Shown here: one piece after another, positions 1 through 5,188 of the stretch
Layout of the letters: every line of letters starts with the position of its first letter
Numbering within the stretch: the stretch's first letter is position 1
Origin: an uncultured Mycoplasmatota bacterium
Lineage (GTDB): Bacteria; Bacillota_I; Bacilli_A; RF39; UBA660
Length of the DNA stretch: 5,393 bases
Reading direction: 5' to 3'
NCBI GenBank assembly: GCA_946407055.1
Contig: CAMJMP010000072.1
Coordinates: 1 to 5,393 of the forward strand
Translations under genes and position numbers: made by a program
Notes under the pieces: generated by a model
The model's input: only the letters and a program-made list of their open reading frames with translations
The model's database searches: none
Told to the model about the DNA's origin: nothing

Positions 1-795
1 AAGTGAGTAATACGTACTGCAGATGGTGTTGTATTAACTCCTTGACCACCATGACCAGAAGCACAATAAGTATCTATTCTTATATCTTCTTCTTTTATTT
101 CAATATTTATTTCTTGATTAATTTCAGGTATTACTAGAACAGATGCAAAAGATGTATGTCTTCTAGCATTAGAATCAAATGGAGAGATACGTACTAAACG
201 ATGGACTCCTTTTTCATTCTTTAGGTAACCGAAGGCATATTCACCCTTAATGTGTAGAGTTACAGATTTAACACCTGCTTCTTCACCTGGTTGATATTCG
301 ATTACTTCATGAGTGAAACCAAACTTATCACAGAATCTTTCATACATACGAAGTAACATACTAGCCCAATCACAACTTTCTGTTCCCCCTGCTCCAGGGT
401 GGATTTCTAGGTAACAATCACTGGTATCGTACTCGTTAGTAAACAGTGTGTTGATTTCTAGTTCATCGATATCTTTTTGTAATTTATTAAGTTCACTTTC
501 CAATTCATTAGAAAGATCTTCACTATATTCTAGTTCTAATAGTTCTATTACTTCACTATTATCTTTTAATTGTTTATTTATATTGTTATATAAAGTTATT
601 TCTTTTTTTAAAGTAGCTAGTTCTTTATTTATACTAGTTGCTTTGTCTAAATTGTCCCAGAAACCTGGTTCGTTCATTTTTGCTTCTAGCTCTTTTATTT
701 TGTTCTCTTTTTCTTGAACGTCAAAGAGACCTCCCAATAGAGGTTAGTTTTTCTTCTAAGGTTTTAATTGTGTTTTTTAAATCTGATAGTTCCAT
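1..795 (-). CDS. prfB: Peptide chain release factor 2 (RF2), with programmed +1 frameshift; C-terminus cut off by window edge
   Basis: RF2 recognises UGA and UAA in the ribosomal A site and triggers peptidyl-tRNA hydrolysis. The first reading frame starts at 795 and encodes 24 residues before an in-frame TGA (723-721). Skipping one base resumes reading at GAC (722-720) and continues to the window edge, giving about 264 residues of the usual 365-370. Visible landmarks are the N-terminal helical domain with FWDN after the shift, the HPGAGGTES segment, the stop-codon-reading tripeptide SPF at about 204-206, and the GGQ catalytic loop at about 249-251 followed by VNTT and SAVRITH. The start is supported by AAGGTGA (807-801) just upstream. 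The gene lies 27 bases after the kinase-like gene, not beside secA as in many Bacillota, and probably has its own promoter. Oddities: GGQ is preceded by His and followed by Gly (GHGGQG), where GAGGQH is usual. Identity is certain. Confidence 0.97.
720..735 (-). promoter_or_regulatory. Programmed +1 frameshift site of prfB (internal SD, CTT TGA C slippery stop)
   Basis: On the minus strand the bases read GGGAGG, TCT, CTT, TGA, C. This matches the classic RF2 autoregulatory site: an internal Shine-Dalgarno-like element (735-730), a three-base spacer, the slippery CTT codon (726-724) and a UGA stop followed by C. When RF2 is scarce, termination at UGA is slow and ribosomes shift +1 to make full-length RF2. 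When RF2 is plentiful, a 24-residue peptide is released. The element order and three-base spacing match the Escherichia coli site. Without the shift the downstream RF2 sequence is out of frame, so the site is functional and not a mutation. Confidence 0.96.
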
Positions 796-800
796 TTAAA

Positions 801-820
801 TCACCTTATTAATTATATCA
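801..820 (-). promoter_or_regulatory. Extended -10 promoter and ribosome binding site of prfB
   Basis: The 27-base gap between the kinase-like gene and prfB contains, on the minus strand, TGA-TATAAT (820-812), an extended -10 element of the TGn form. AAGGTGA (807-801) follows, and ATG comes 16 bases after the -10 hexamer. The -35 hexamer at 17-base spacing would be AGATTA (840-835), a poor match, as is tolerated with an extended -10. The predicted transcript would start near 805, leaving a leader of only about 10 bases. The same layout recurs at other genes in this window, which raises confidence. Read-through from the kinase-like gene is also possible. Confidence 0.6.
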
Positions 821-822
821 TA

Positions 823-1533
823 TTATTTAAGTTTTAATCTTAGCTCTTCTACTGTAAGCTTACTTACAATATATTGTCTTATTTCACATAATATGTATTG
901 TAAGAATTCACTTGTTGGTATTAAACCTTGGCTAGCCATATAGAAGAATCTTTGAATTAACTCTTTTCTAAAAGTTTTAGTTAATTGAATTCTTGGTAAG
1001 ATTGAATAAATAATTGTATTGAAAATCTTTGCATAGTTTTTTCTAACTAGTAATAATTCTTTTGATTTTTCATAACAATCAGTATCTATTATATAACCTG
1101 TTGATAAGCTTTTATTTATCAACAAGTTTTGGTCGTGCATGTCTTCCATTACCCATCCATCTCTAGATAATGCTCTTACGTCTGCTTCTAGTTCTCTTAT
1201 AATTCTCAGTAAATCAGATATTAAGAAATCAAGGTCAATGTTTTGAATAGGTTTTCCTTCAACAAATGGAGCTATATAACCATAAAGATTATTATCATCT
1301 GCTACAAGCTTAGAAGGTACAATTATTGTTTTAAGATCTATTTTTGATTGTTCTAGTAAGCAATCATGCATATATCTAACATCTTGGTCTTGCATATCTC
1401 TAAAGTTTTCTGGAAATTCTTTATACTTATATCCGTTGTTTAGAAGATATGTTATTTTACCATCTTTATTTTCGTAAATGGTTTCTTTTATACCAATGTC
1501 AGAAATATACTTTGGTGATACATAACTACTCAT
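823..1533 (-). CDS. Small protein-kinase-like fold protein, function unknown
   Basis: This 236-residue soluble protein has an order of motifs that fits a compact protein-kinase or aminoglycoside-phosphotransferase fold. YKYKEF at 35-40 could carry the ATP-binding Lys (36 or 38). LYGYIAPFVEGKPI (83-96) looks like the hinge strand and linker. VMEDMHDQNLL (128-138) lines up with the catalytic loop HRDxxxxN, keeping Asp131 and Asn136. YIIDTDCY (147-154) resembles the metal-binding DFG/IDxD segment, with Asp150 or Asp152. The loop's first residue is Met129 instead of His, and I see no clear glycine-rich loop, so activity is uncertain. The C-terminal lobe is short and helical. The start at 1533 is preceded by AAGGGG with a 7-base spacer. 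The gene sits between the HD phosphohydrolase and prfB, but a terminator upstream suggests separate transcription. The substrate cannot be read from the sequence. The fold call is motif-based inference. Confidence 0.75.
   Translation of the reverse strand: MSSYVSPKYISDIGIKETIYENKDGKITYLLNNGYKYKEFPENFRDMQDQDVRYMHDCLLEQSKIDLKTIIVPSKLVADDNNLYGYIAPFVEGKPIQNIDLDFLISDLLRIIRELEADVRALSRDGWVMEDMHDQNLLINKSLSTGYIIDTDCYEKSKELLLVRKNYAKIFNTIIYSILPRIQLTKTFRKELIQRFFYMASQGLIPTSEFLQYILCEIRQYIVSKLTVEELRLKLK
1099..1124. repeat. Inverted motif TGTTGATAA-N8-TTATCAACA, copy 1 (inside the kinase-like gene)
   Basis: Perfect 9-bp arms TGTTGATAA (1099-1107) and TTATCAACA (1116-1124) flank an 8-base centre. It lies within the coding region just after the catalytic-loop codons and encodes LLINKSLST on the minus strand. 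An identical pair of arms with the same centre length occurs at 4877-4902. The arms differ by one base from the DnaA box TTATCCACA. Confidence 0.6.
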
Positions 1534-1540
1534 AACAAAA

Positions 1541-1566
1541 CCCCTTTTCTATTGGTAATTTTACCA
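1541..1566 (-). promoter_or_regulatory. Possible extended -10 promoter and RBS of the kinase-like gene
   Basis: Immediately after the T run of the upstream terminator, the minus strand reads TGG-TAAAAT (1566-1558), an extended -10 with one mismatch to TATAAT. The Shine-Dalgarno AAAAGGGG follows at about 1548-1541. The ATG lies 24 bases after the -10. No convincing -35 exists, because that region is occupied by the terminator hairpin. The call is weaker than for the other promoters here, but some new initiation is needed if the terminator works. Confidence 0.4.
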
Positions 1567-1567
1567 T

Positions 1568-1595
1568 AAAAAAGGGGATAAACCTAATTTATCCC
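1568..1595 (-). terminator. Rho-independent terminator of the HD phosphohydrolase gene
   Basis: On the minus strand, GGGATAAA (1595-1588), loop TTAGG and TTTATCCC (1582-1575) form a perfect 8-bp stem. One C and six T residues (1573-1568) follow. The stem begins directly after the TAA stop codon (1598-1596) of the HD-domain gene, so there is no 3' untranslated spacer. Confidence 0.85.
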
Positions 1596-2243
1596 TTATA
1601 TTTGTTCATCTAAGTTTTTAATATTATTATCTAAGGCATAGTTGGAAACTTCTAAGAAGTTCTTATCATATACAGCTTTTTGTTCCCAAAACATCATCCA
1701 CATTTCGCCAAAGCCTTTTCCTGTACCAAGTAATTCTTGTACTTTTGGATCGTTCATGGAAATATTATCTTCTTGGTGTTTTAGATCAACTGTATTTCTT
1801 TCACCATATAGTTTGGCTTGAATATCACACTCTAATTTATCACATTGGTATGCAAACATGGCTTCTTTTGTCTTACGTTCATCAAATTCTAAAATTATTT
1901 TTTCTATTTCTTTACCTTTTACTAGATTCTTAAGTATTCTCTTGATTGCCTTGTGTCCTTCTTCTTCTTTAGTTGCTTTGTCAATTTGGAACATAGTTAA
2001 GTCACCAATAATTGTTTCTTCTAGTTCATGAATAGCTAACATTAATATTACTTTCTCTAAGTCTATGTCATATTTGTACTCTGATGCCATCGCTAGAGCT
2101 AACATTTGAACGCCATAAACATGTTCTGCAATACTTTCTACTCTATCTGAATTTACATGCCAGTTTTCCCAACCAGTTCTAATAGTATTTTTCAATTTAT
2201 TACATAGTACATAATAACTAAGTACTTTTTCAGGTTTTTTCAT
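1596..2243 (-). CDS. HD-domain phosphohydrolase, YfbR/HDDC2 (5'-deoxynucleotidase) type
   Basis: The 215-residue cytosolic protein resembles the YfbR/HDDC2 branch of the HD superfamily, whose characterised members remove phosphate from deoxynucleoside 5'-monophosphates using a divalent metal. Expected landmarks are in order: a basic and aromatic N-terminal segment (RTGWENW, 22-28), SIAEH with metal-ligand His41, IHELEETIIGDLT (71-83), and QCDKLECD with Asp135. By comparison with Escherichia coli YfbR, Glu76 and Asp81 match its Glu72 and Asp77. The signature HD dyad reads His72-Glu73, an Asp-to-Glu change confirmed by codons CAT GAA. It may mark a subfamily or altered metal preference. The C-terminal 60 residues are helical and extend past the core. 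The gene has a good promoter and RBS upstream and its own terminator, so it looks monocistronic. The family is secure; the exact nucleotide substrate is not. Confidence 0.88.
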   Translation of the reverse strand: MKKPEKVLSYYVLCNKLKNTIRTGWENWHVNSDRVESIAEHVYGVQMLALAMASEYKYDIDLEKVILMLAIHELEETIIGDLTMFQIDKATKEEEGHKAIKRILKNLVKGKEIEKIILEFDERKTKEAMFAYQCDKLECDIQAKLYGERNTVDLKHQEDNISMNDPKVQELLGTGKGFGEMWMMFWEQKAVYDKNFLEVSNYALDNNIKNLDEQI

Positions 2244-2250
2244 ATTATTT

Positions 2251-2295
2251 CTCCTTATGTATAAGATATTATACTTTATAAAATTAATTATGCAA
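2251..2295 (-). promoter_or_regulatory. Sigma-A type promoter and RBS of the HD phosphohydrolase gene
   Basis: The minus strand shows TTGCAT (2295-2290) as -35, a 16-base spacer, and a perfect TATAAT (2273-2268) as -10. AAGGAG (about 2256-2251) sits 7 bases before the ATG at 2243. The predicted transcription start is near 2261, giving a leader of under 20 bases. The -35 lies in the same bases that would serve the divergent plus-strand gene. Confidence 0.75.
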
Positions 2296-2310
2296 GATTT
2301 ACTATTTTAT

Positions 2311-2331
2311 TGTTATAATTATAATGGTGAG
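2311..2331 (+). promoter_or_regulatory. Extended -10 promoter and start-deciding RBS of the NAGPA fusion gene
   Basis: TGT-TATAAT (2311-2319) is a perfect extended -10. The -35 region (about 2290-2296, ATGCAAG) is poor and overlaps the -35 of the divergent promoter. Transcription should start near 2326. GGTGAG (2326-2331) can pair with the GGTGA-complementary part of the anti-Shine-Dalgarno at correct spacing for the ATG at 2336. The earlier ATG at 2324 has no SD and would fall just upstream of the transcript start, so 2336 is preferred. Confidence 0.6.
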
Positions 2332-2335
2332 ACGT

Positions 2336-3853
2336 ATGTATATATTAGGTGCGTGTGATGATGGTGATGTTCTTAATGGCGTAAGAATGTTAGTTATCTT
2401 CATGAATATATTTAGAATTGTTGTTCCATTTATTATTATTGGATTTGGTATTAAAGACTTAATGACAGTGGTTACTGGTAATAAAGAAGGTCAAATAAAG
2501 ACTTCTTTAACGCAATTAGCTAAGCGAATAATTGCTGGTTTGGTTGTGTTTATGTTACCAACACTTGTTAATGCTTTATTAGATATCTTAGTTGATGGGG
2601 GAACTAGTTATCAGTATTGTATCGAAAATGCTACACCGGAAGGAATTCAGAAAGCTTATTACAATACGTCTTTAAAGATGTTAGATCAAGCTAAAGAAGA
2701 TTTAGATGCTGGTGAATTACAAGATGCTTTAGGTTATGCTAAAAGAAATCTGACTAGTGAAAGTCAAAAGAGTGAAATACAAAGTAAGTATGACAAGATA
2801 CGCGGTTATTTAGATATTCAAGATGAAATATCTATTATGACTAAAAAAGATCAATACAATGATTTAAAGAATAAAGTTAATGGTATTGATGATAGTAATG
2901 TTAAAGCTAAGTTATTAGATAAGCTAGAAAAGAAATATAGAACTTTAAATGAAAAAGAAGGAAAACTAAGAAAAGAAAGAGATACCGATGGACCTAATGG
3001 AAGTTCTAGTAATGTTCTAAATAGTAATCCTAATATGGCAGATGCTGGTTTAACTGGTGAAATAGTTAAACAAGAAGAAACTGAAACATTAAAAGTTGTT
3101 ATACGAAAGAGTGGAACTTACTATACTACTCAAGTATGGGTTAAGGATCCATATAATCAATTAAATAAATATGACTCTCCAAATTATGGAAGACAAACAT
3201 TACATCCTGGTTATTTATTAAAGAAAGCAGTAGAAGAAAGAGGATTATCTGATAAGTTAGTTGTTGGATTTAACGCTAGTGGATTCTATTTAAAGAATGT
3301 CTATGATGCTGCTAGTGTTAATTACTATCCAGCTTATGATAAGACTAGCGTTGGTACATTAGTTATTACTGATGGTAAAGTAGTTAGAAATGCTTATGAT
3401 AAAGCTTATAAGACTTGGTATATTGCTGGTGTAGATAAGAATGGTACGTTAAATATTTATACAGATTCTAAGACTACTGATGCTAATGCTAAGAAACAAT
3501 GGTCTGAAACAGTTATTAGTGAAATAAGAAATACATTTACTTTTGCTTCACCATTAGTAGAAAATGGTCAAGCAAGTTCAGATACTACTTCAATGCCATC
3601 ACCTAATGGTAAACCTAAGAGACAAGCTATTTGCCAGATAGATGGTAATAACTTCTTGTTAATTACGGGAAGTGAGTTAAGTAGACAAGATTTAATTGAT
3701 ATTATGCTTTCTGCTAAATGTCAGACTGGTACTAACTTCGATGGTGGTGGATCAATTGCATTACTATGGAAGAGTAAGAATTCTACTACAATAGATACTG
3801 TTGTAGGTAATAATAGAGATCTGACTGAAGTTGGTTATTTCTCAGAACAATAA
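2336..3853 (+). CDS. Membrane-anchored NAGPA-type phosphodiester glycosidase with pilin-like two-helix N-terminus
   Basis: This 505-residue protein (509 if started at 2324) has three parts. Residues about 18-39 and 65-86 are hydrophobic helices joined by a basic loop with GNKEGQIK and LAKR. This resembles the two-helix TrbC/VirB2-like proteins of Gram-positive conjugation loci, though that similarity is by eye only. Residues about 106-216 are charged, probably helical or coiled-coil, followed by a Gly/Ser/Asn-rich linker. From about 245 to the end lies a phosphodiester glycosidase domain (NAGPA; DUF2233, often labelled exopolysaccharide biosynthesis protein). Its landmarks are GFNASGFY (311-318), RQAICQIDG (429-437) and NFDGGGS (467-473). 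The positive-inside rule puts the basic loop in the cytoplasm and the catalytic domain outside. Family members cleave sugar-phosphodiester bonds; the substrate here, perhaps a wall or capsule glycan, is unknown. A shared terminator follows the stop codon directly. Confidence 0.88.
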   Translation: MYILGACDDGDVLNGVRMLVIFMNIFRIVVPFIIIGFGIKDLMTVVTGNKEGQIKTSLTQLAKRIIAGLVVFMLPTLVNALLDILVDGGTSYQYCIENATPEGIQKAYYNTSLKMLDQAKEDLDAGELQDALGYAKRNLTSESQKSEIQSKYDKIRGYLDIQDEISIMTKKDQYNDLKNKVNGIDDSNVKAKLLDKLEKKYRTLNEKEGKLRKERDTDGPNGSSSNVLNSNPNMADAGLTGEIVKQEETETLKVVIRKSGTYYTTQVWVKDPYNQLNKYDSPNYGRQTLHPGYLLKKAVEERGLSDKLVVGFNASGFYLKNVYDAASVNYYPAYDKTSVGTLVITDGKVVRNAYDKAYKTWYIAGVDKNGTLNIYTDSKTTDANAKKQWSETVISEIRNTFTFASPLVENGQASSDTTSMPSPNGKPKRQAICQIDGNNFLLITGSELSRQDLIDIMLSAKCQTGTNFDGGGSIALLWKSKNSTTIDTVVGNNRDLTEVGYFSEQ

Positions 3854-3879
3854 AAAACTATCTTAATGATAGTTTTTTT
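3852..3879. terminator. Bidirectional terminator between the NAGPA fusion gene and the diguanylate cyclase gene
   Basis: AAAAAACTATC (3852-3862), loop TTAAT and GATAGTTTTTT (3868-3878) form an inverted repeat with A and T flanks, so it ends in a T run on both strands. It begins within the TAA stop of the plus-strand gene (3851-3853) and overlaps the TAA stop of the minus-strand gene (3880-3878). One element therefore serves two converging genes. Confidence 0.88.
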
Positions 3880-4486
3880 ATTCTTCTCTTGTAAATTTTA
3901 ACGTTGGTAAATCATTTGAATAAGCAGTTATACGATTTTTTCCTGCTTCCTTAGATTTATATAAAGCAACATCAGCTTCTTTCATTGCTTCTTCTAAGCT
4001 ACATTCTTCAGGTTTATAAGAATAACCTATACTAACTGTTATTTCATGATCTAAATTTGGAACTCTAACACTTGTTAAAATTGTTTGTCTTATGGCTTCT
4101 GCTCTATTCTTTATAATGTCTTCAGTACAGTCAACAAATACTATGCAGAATTCATCACCACCAAAACGGCAAGTGTAATCTTTTGCTCGTGTATGAGTTT
4201 TTAGGATTGATCCAACTCTTTTTAAAACTCTATCACCAACGTCATGGCCATAGGTATCATTAATTGTTTTAAAGTTATCAACGTCCATCATTAAGACACC
4301 GCTGAATTCTCTTACACGTTTTAAGGCACGGCGATTGCTAAGACCAGTTAAAGCATCAATATTAGCAATCTCTGTTAGATAATTTCTTTCATCAATTAGT
4401 TTTTTTACTAATACTAATAATTCTTTATCCTCTACACCTTTTAATCTTTCCCATAATTCTTTTATATAGTCATCACTTTCATGCAT
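3878..4486 (-). CDS. Soluble diguanylate cyclase (GGDEF domain, intact I-site)
   Basis: The 202-residue protein makes cyclic di-GMP from two GTP molecules. It has a short N-terminal helical segment (1-40) and one GGDEF domain with all key motifs: DALTGLSNRR (44-53), metal- and base-binding DVDNFKTINDTYGHD (68-82), the active-site loop FGGDEF (108-113), SIGYS, and the closing ADVALYKSKEAGKNRI stretch. The allosteric product-inhibition site RxxD is present (Arg100 to Asp103), five residues before GGDEF, so feedback inhibition is expected. There is no transmembrane segment, PAS, GAF or receiver domain; the N-terminal helix may mediate dimerisation, which these enzymes need. The start is preceded by AAAGGG with a 9-base spacer. 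It lies 15 bases downstream of the YjbR-family gene and is very likely cotranscribed from that gene's promoter. What signal controls it is not visible. Confidence 0.95.
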   Translation of the reverse strand: MHESDDYIKELWERLKGVEDKELLVLVKKLIDERNYLTEIANIDALTGLSNRRALKRVREFSGVLMMDVDNFKTINDTYGHDVGDRVLKRVGSILKTHTRAKDYTCRFGGDEFCIVFVDCTEDIIKNRAEAIRQTILTSVRVPNLDHEITVSIGYSYKPEECSLEEAMKEADVALYKSKEAGKNRITAYSNDLPTLKFTREE

Positions 4487-4501
4487 AAATTATTTCCCTT
4501 T

Positions 4502-5161
4502 CTATTTTGTTAAAGAAAAACTTTTGTCTATTAGTTTTTCTATTAATTTCATTGATACTGAGCCATCTAATAAGATGGATATCCAATATTTTTTATTCAT
4601 GTGATATGCTGGTAAGACACCTTGATTCTTAATTAAATCTTCTACATCCTCTGGTGGTGTCTTAACATTTAATACATAAACTATTTCTTTGGAATCTATT
4701 CCTACTTTGTTATATGGTATGTCCATAATAATTCCAAACCATTTAGCTTCTATATGTTTAAATACACAAGTGTTAGGTGAATCTGCAAATAGGTATGATG
4801 GTTTTATATCATATTTGTTTTTAATATAATCCATTACCTTTTTAACATAGTTATTTGAATAATCTTTTTCATAACATGTTGATAAGATATCTTTTATCAA
4901 CAAATCAAATTCTTCTCTTATTTCCCCTACATATTCCCCATTAATTGTTTCAATATAGAATGGCATATATTCTTCTTTAGTATTATTATCTATTACAGAA
5001 GATAATACTTTATTAGATATGATTTCTATATGAAATATAAAGTCTTTATTATTAGATTTCTTTTCTAAAATAAACGTATCTTTATTTTGTTTAAAACCAT
5101 ATTTTAATAGTTTGTTTTTTTGATATTTAAATCTATTAAATTGTTGGGAAATATCGTGCAT
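4502..5161 (-). CDS. MmcQ/YjbR family protein with extra N-terminal domain
   Basis: The C-terminal half (about 115-219) carries the MmcQ/YjbR pattern: a strand with VFKHIEAKWFGIIMDI (132-147), YVLNVKTPPEDVEDLI, then PAYHMNKKYWISILLDGS and a final helix ending DKSFSLT. This small double-wing fold resembles DNA-binding modules, but no biochemical role is settled. The first 100 residues form an additional domain with FNRFKYQKNKLLKYGF and alternating strand-like stretches, as in longer Gram-positive members of the family. There are no membrane segments. The start at 5161 follows AGGTGG at good spacing and an extended -10 promoter. The gene leads a two-gene unit with the diguanylate cyclase 15 bases downstream, so a regulatory partnership is possible but unproven. 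It contains one copy of the inverted motif TGTTGATAA-N8-TTATCAACA. Family call is firm, function unknown. Confidence 0.88.
   Translation of the reverse strand: MHDISQQFNRFKYQKNKLLKYGFKQNKDTFILEKKSNNKDFIFHIEIISNKVLSSVIDNNTKEEYMPFYIETINGEYVGEIREEFDLLIKDILSTCYEKDYSNNYVKKVMDYIKNKYDIKPSYLFADSPNTCVFKHIEAKWFGIIMDIPYNKVGIDSKEIVYVLNVKTPPEDVEDLIKNQGVLPAYHMNKKYWISILLDGSVSMKLIEKLIDKSFSLTK
4877..4902. repeat. Inverted motif TGTTGATAA-N8-TTATCAACA, copy 2 (inside the yjbR-like gene)
   Basis: Arms identical to copy 1, TGTTGATAA (4877-4885) and TTATCAACA (4894-4902), flank a different 8-base centre. It is read in the same frame on the minus strand and encodes LLIKDILST in the middle of the YjbR-family protein. 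The surrounding 33 bases match copy 1 at 28 positions by my alignment. Confidence 0.6.
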
Positions 5162-5165
5162 ATTA

Positions 5166-5188
5166 CCACCTAGGTCCTTATTATAACA
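5166..5188 (-). promoter_or_regulatory. Extended -10 promoter and RBS of the yjbR-like/GGDEF operon
   Basis: The minus strand reads TGT-TATAAT (5188-5180), then AGGTGG (5171-5166) ahead of the ATG at 5161, with 18 bases between the -10 and the ATG. The first T of the extended -10 is the last T of the preceding terminator. There is no good -35, since that region is the hairpin. The predicted leader is only about 12 bases. Confidence 0.6.

Noticed and set aside
448..717. Plus-strand open frame of 89 codons, rich in Ser, Leu and Phe
   Set aside because: It lies wholly antisense to prfB, whose identity is certain. Its composition is what the reverse complement of Glu/Lys/Asn-rich coding sequence gives, and no ribosome binding site is evident.
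721..723. In-frame TGA in prfB as a nonsense mutation, or as a Trp codon in a recoded genome
   Set aside because: The surrounding GGGAGG-TCT-CTT-TGA-C is the conserved RF2 frameshift signal, the continuing frame is offset by +1, and tryptophan is encoded by TGG in the genes here.
1099..1124. DnaA boxes marking a replication origin
   Set aside because: TTATCAACA differs from the consensus TTATCCACA, there are just two isolated sites inside coding regions 3.8 kb apart, and there is no box cluster, AT-rich unwinding region, dnaA or dnaN nearby.
1554..1565. GGTAATTTTACC as an operator palindrome upstream of the kinase-like gene
   Set aside because: The arms are only 5 bp in very AT-rich sequence and overlap the proposed -10; nothing distinguishes it from chance.
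1745..1933. Plus-strand open frame of 62 codons
   Set aside because: It is antisense to the HD phosphohydrolase gene, with no RBS or promoter and no recognisable product.
2345..2358. LGAC near the N-terminus of the NAGPA fusion as a lipoprotein lipobox
   Set aside because: Only a few residues precede the Cys, so there is no signal-peptide hydrophobic stretch before it; the hydrophobic helix comes afterwards.
2336..2610. Evidence of a conjugation (type IV secretion) locus
   Set aside because: Only the two-helix N-terminal module hints at this. No ATPase, coupling protein, relaxase or other conjugation gene is present in the window.
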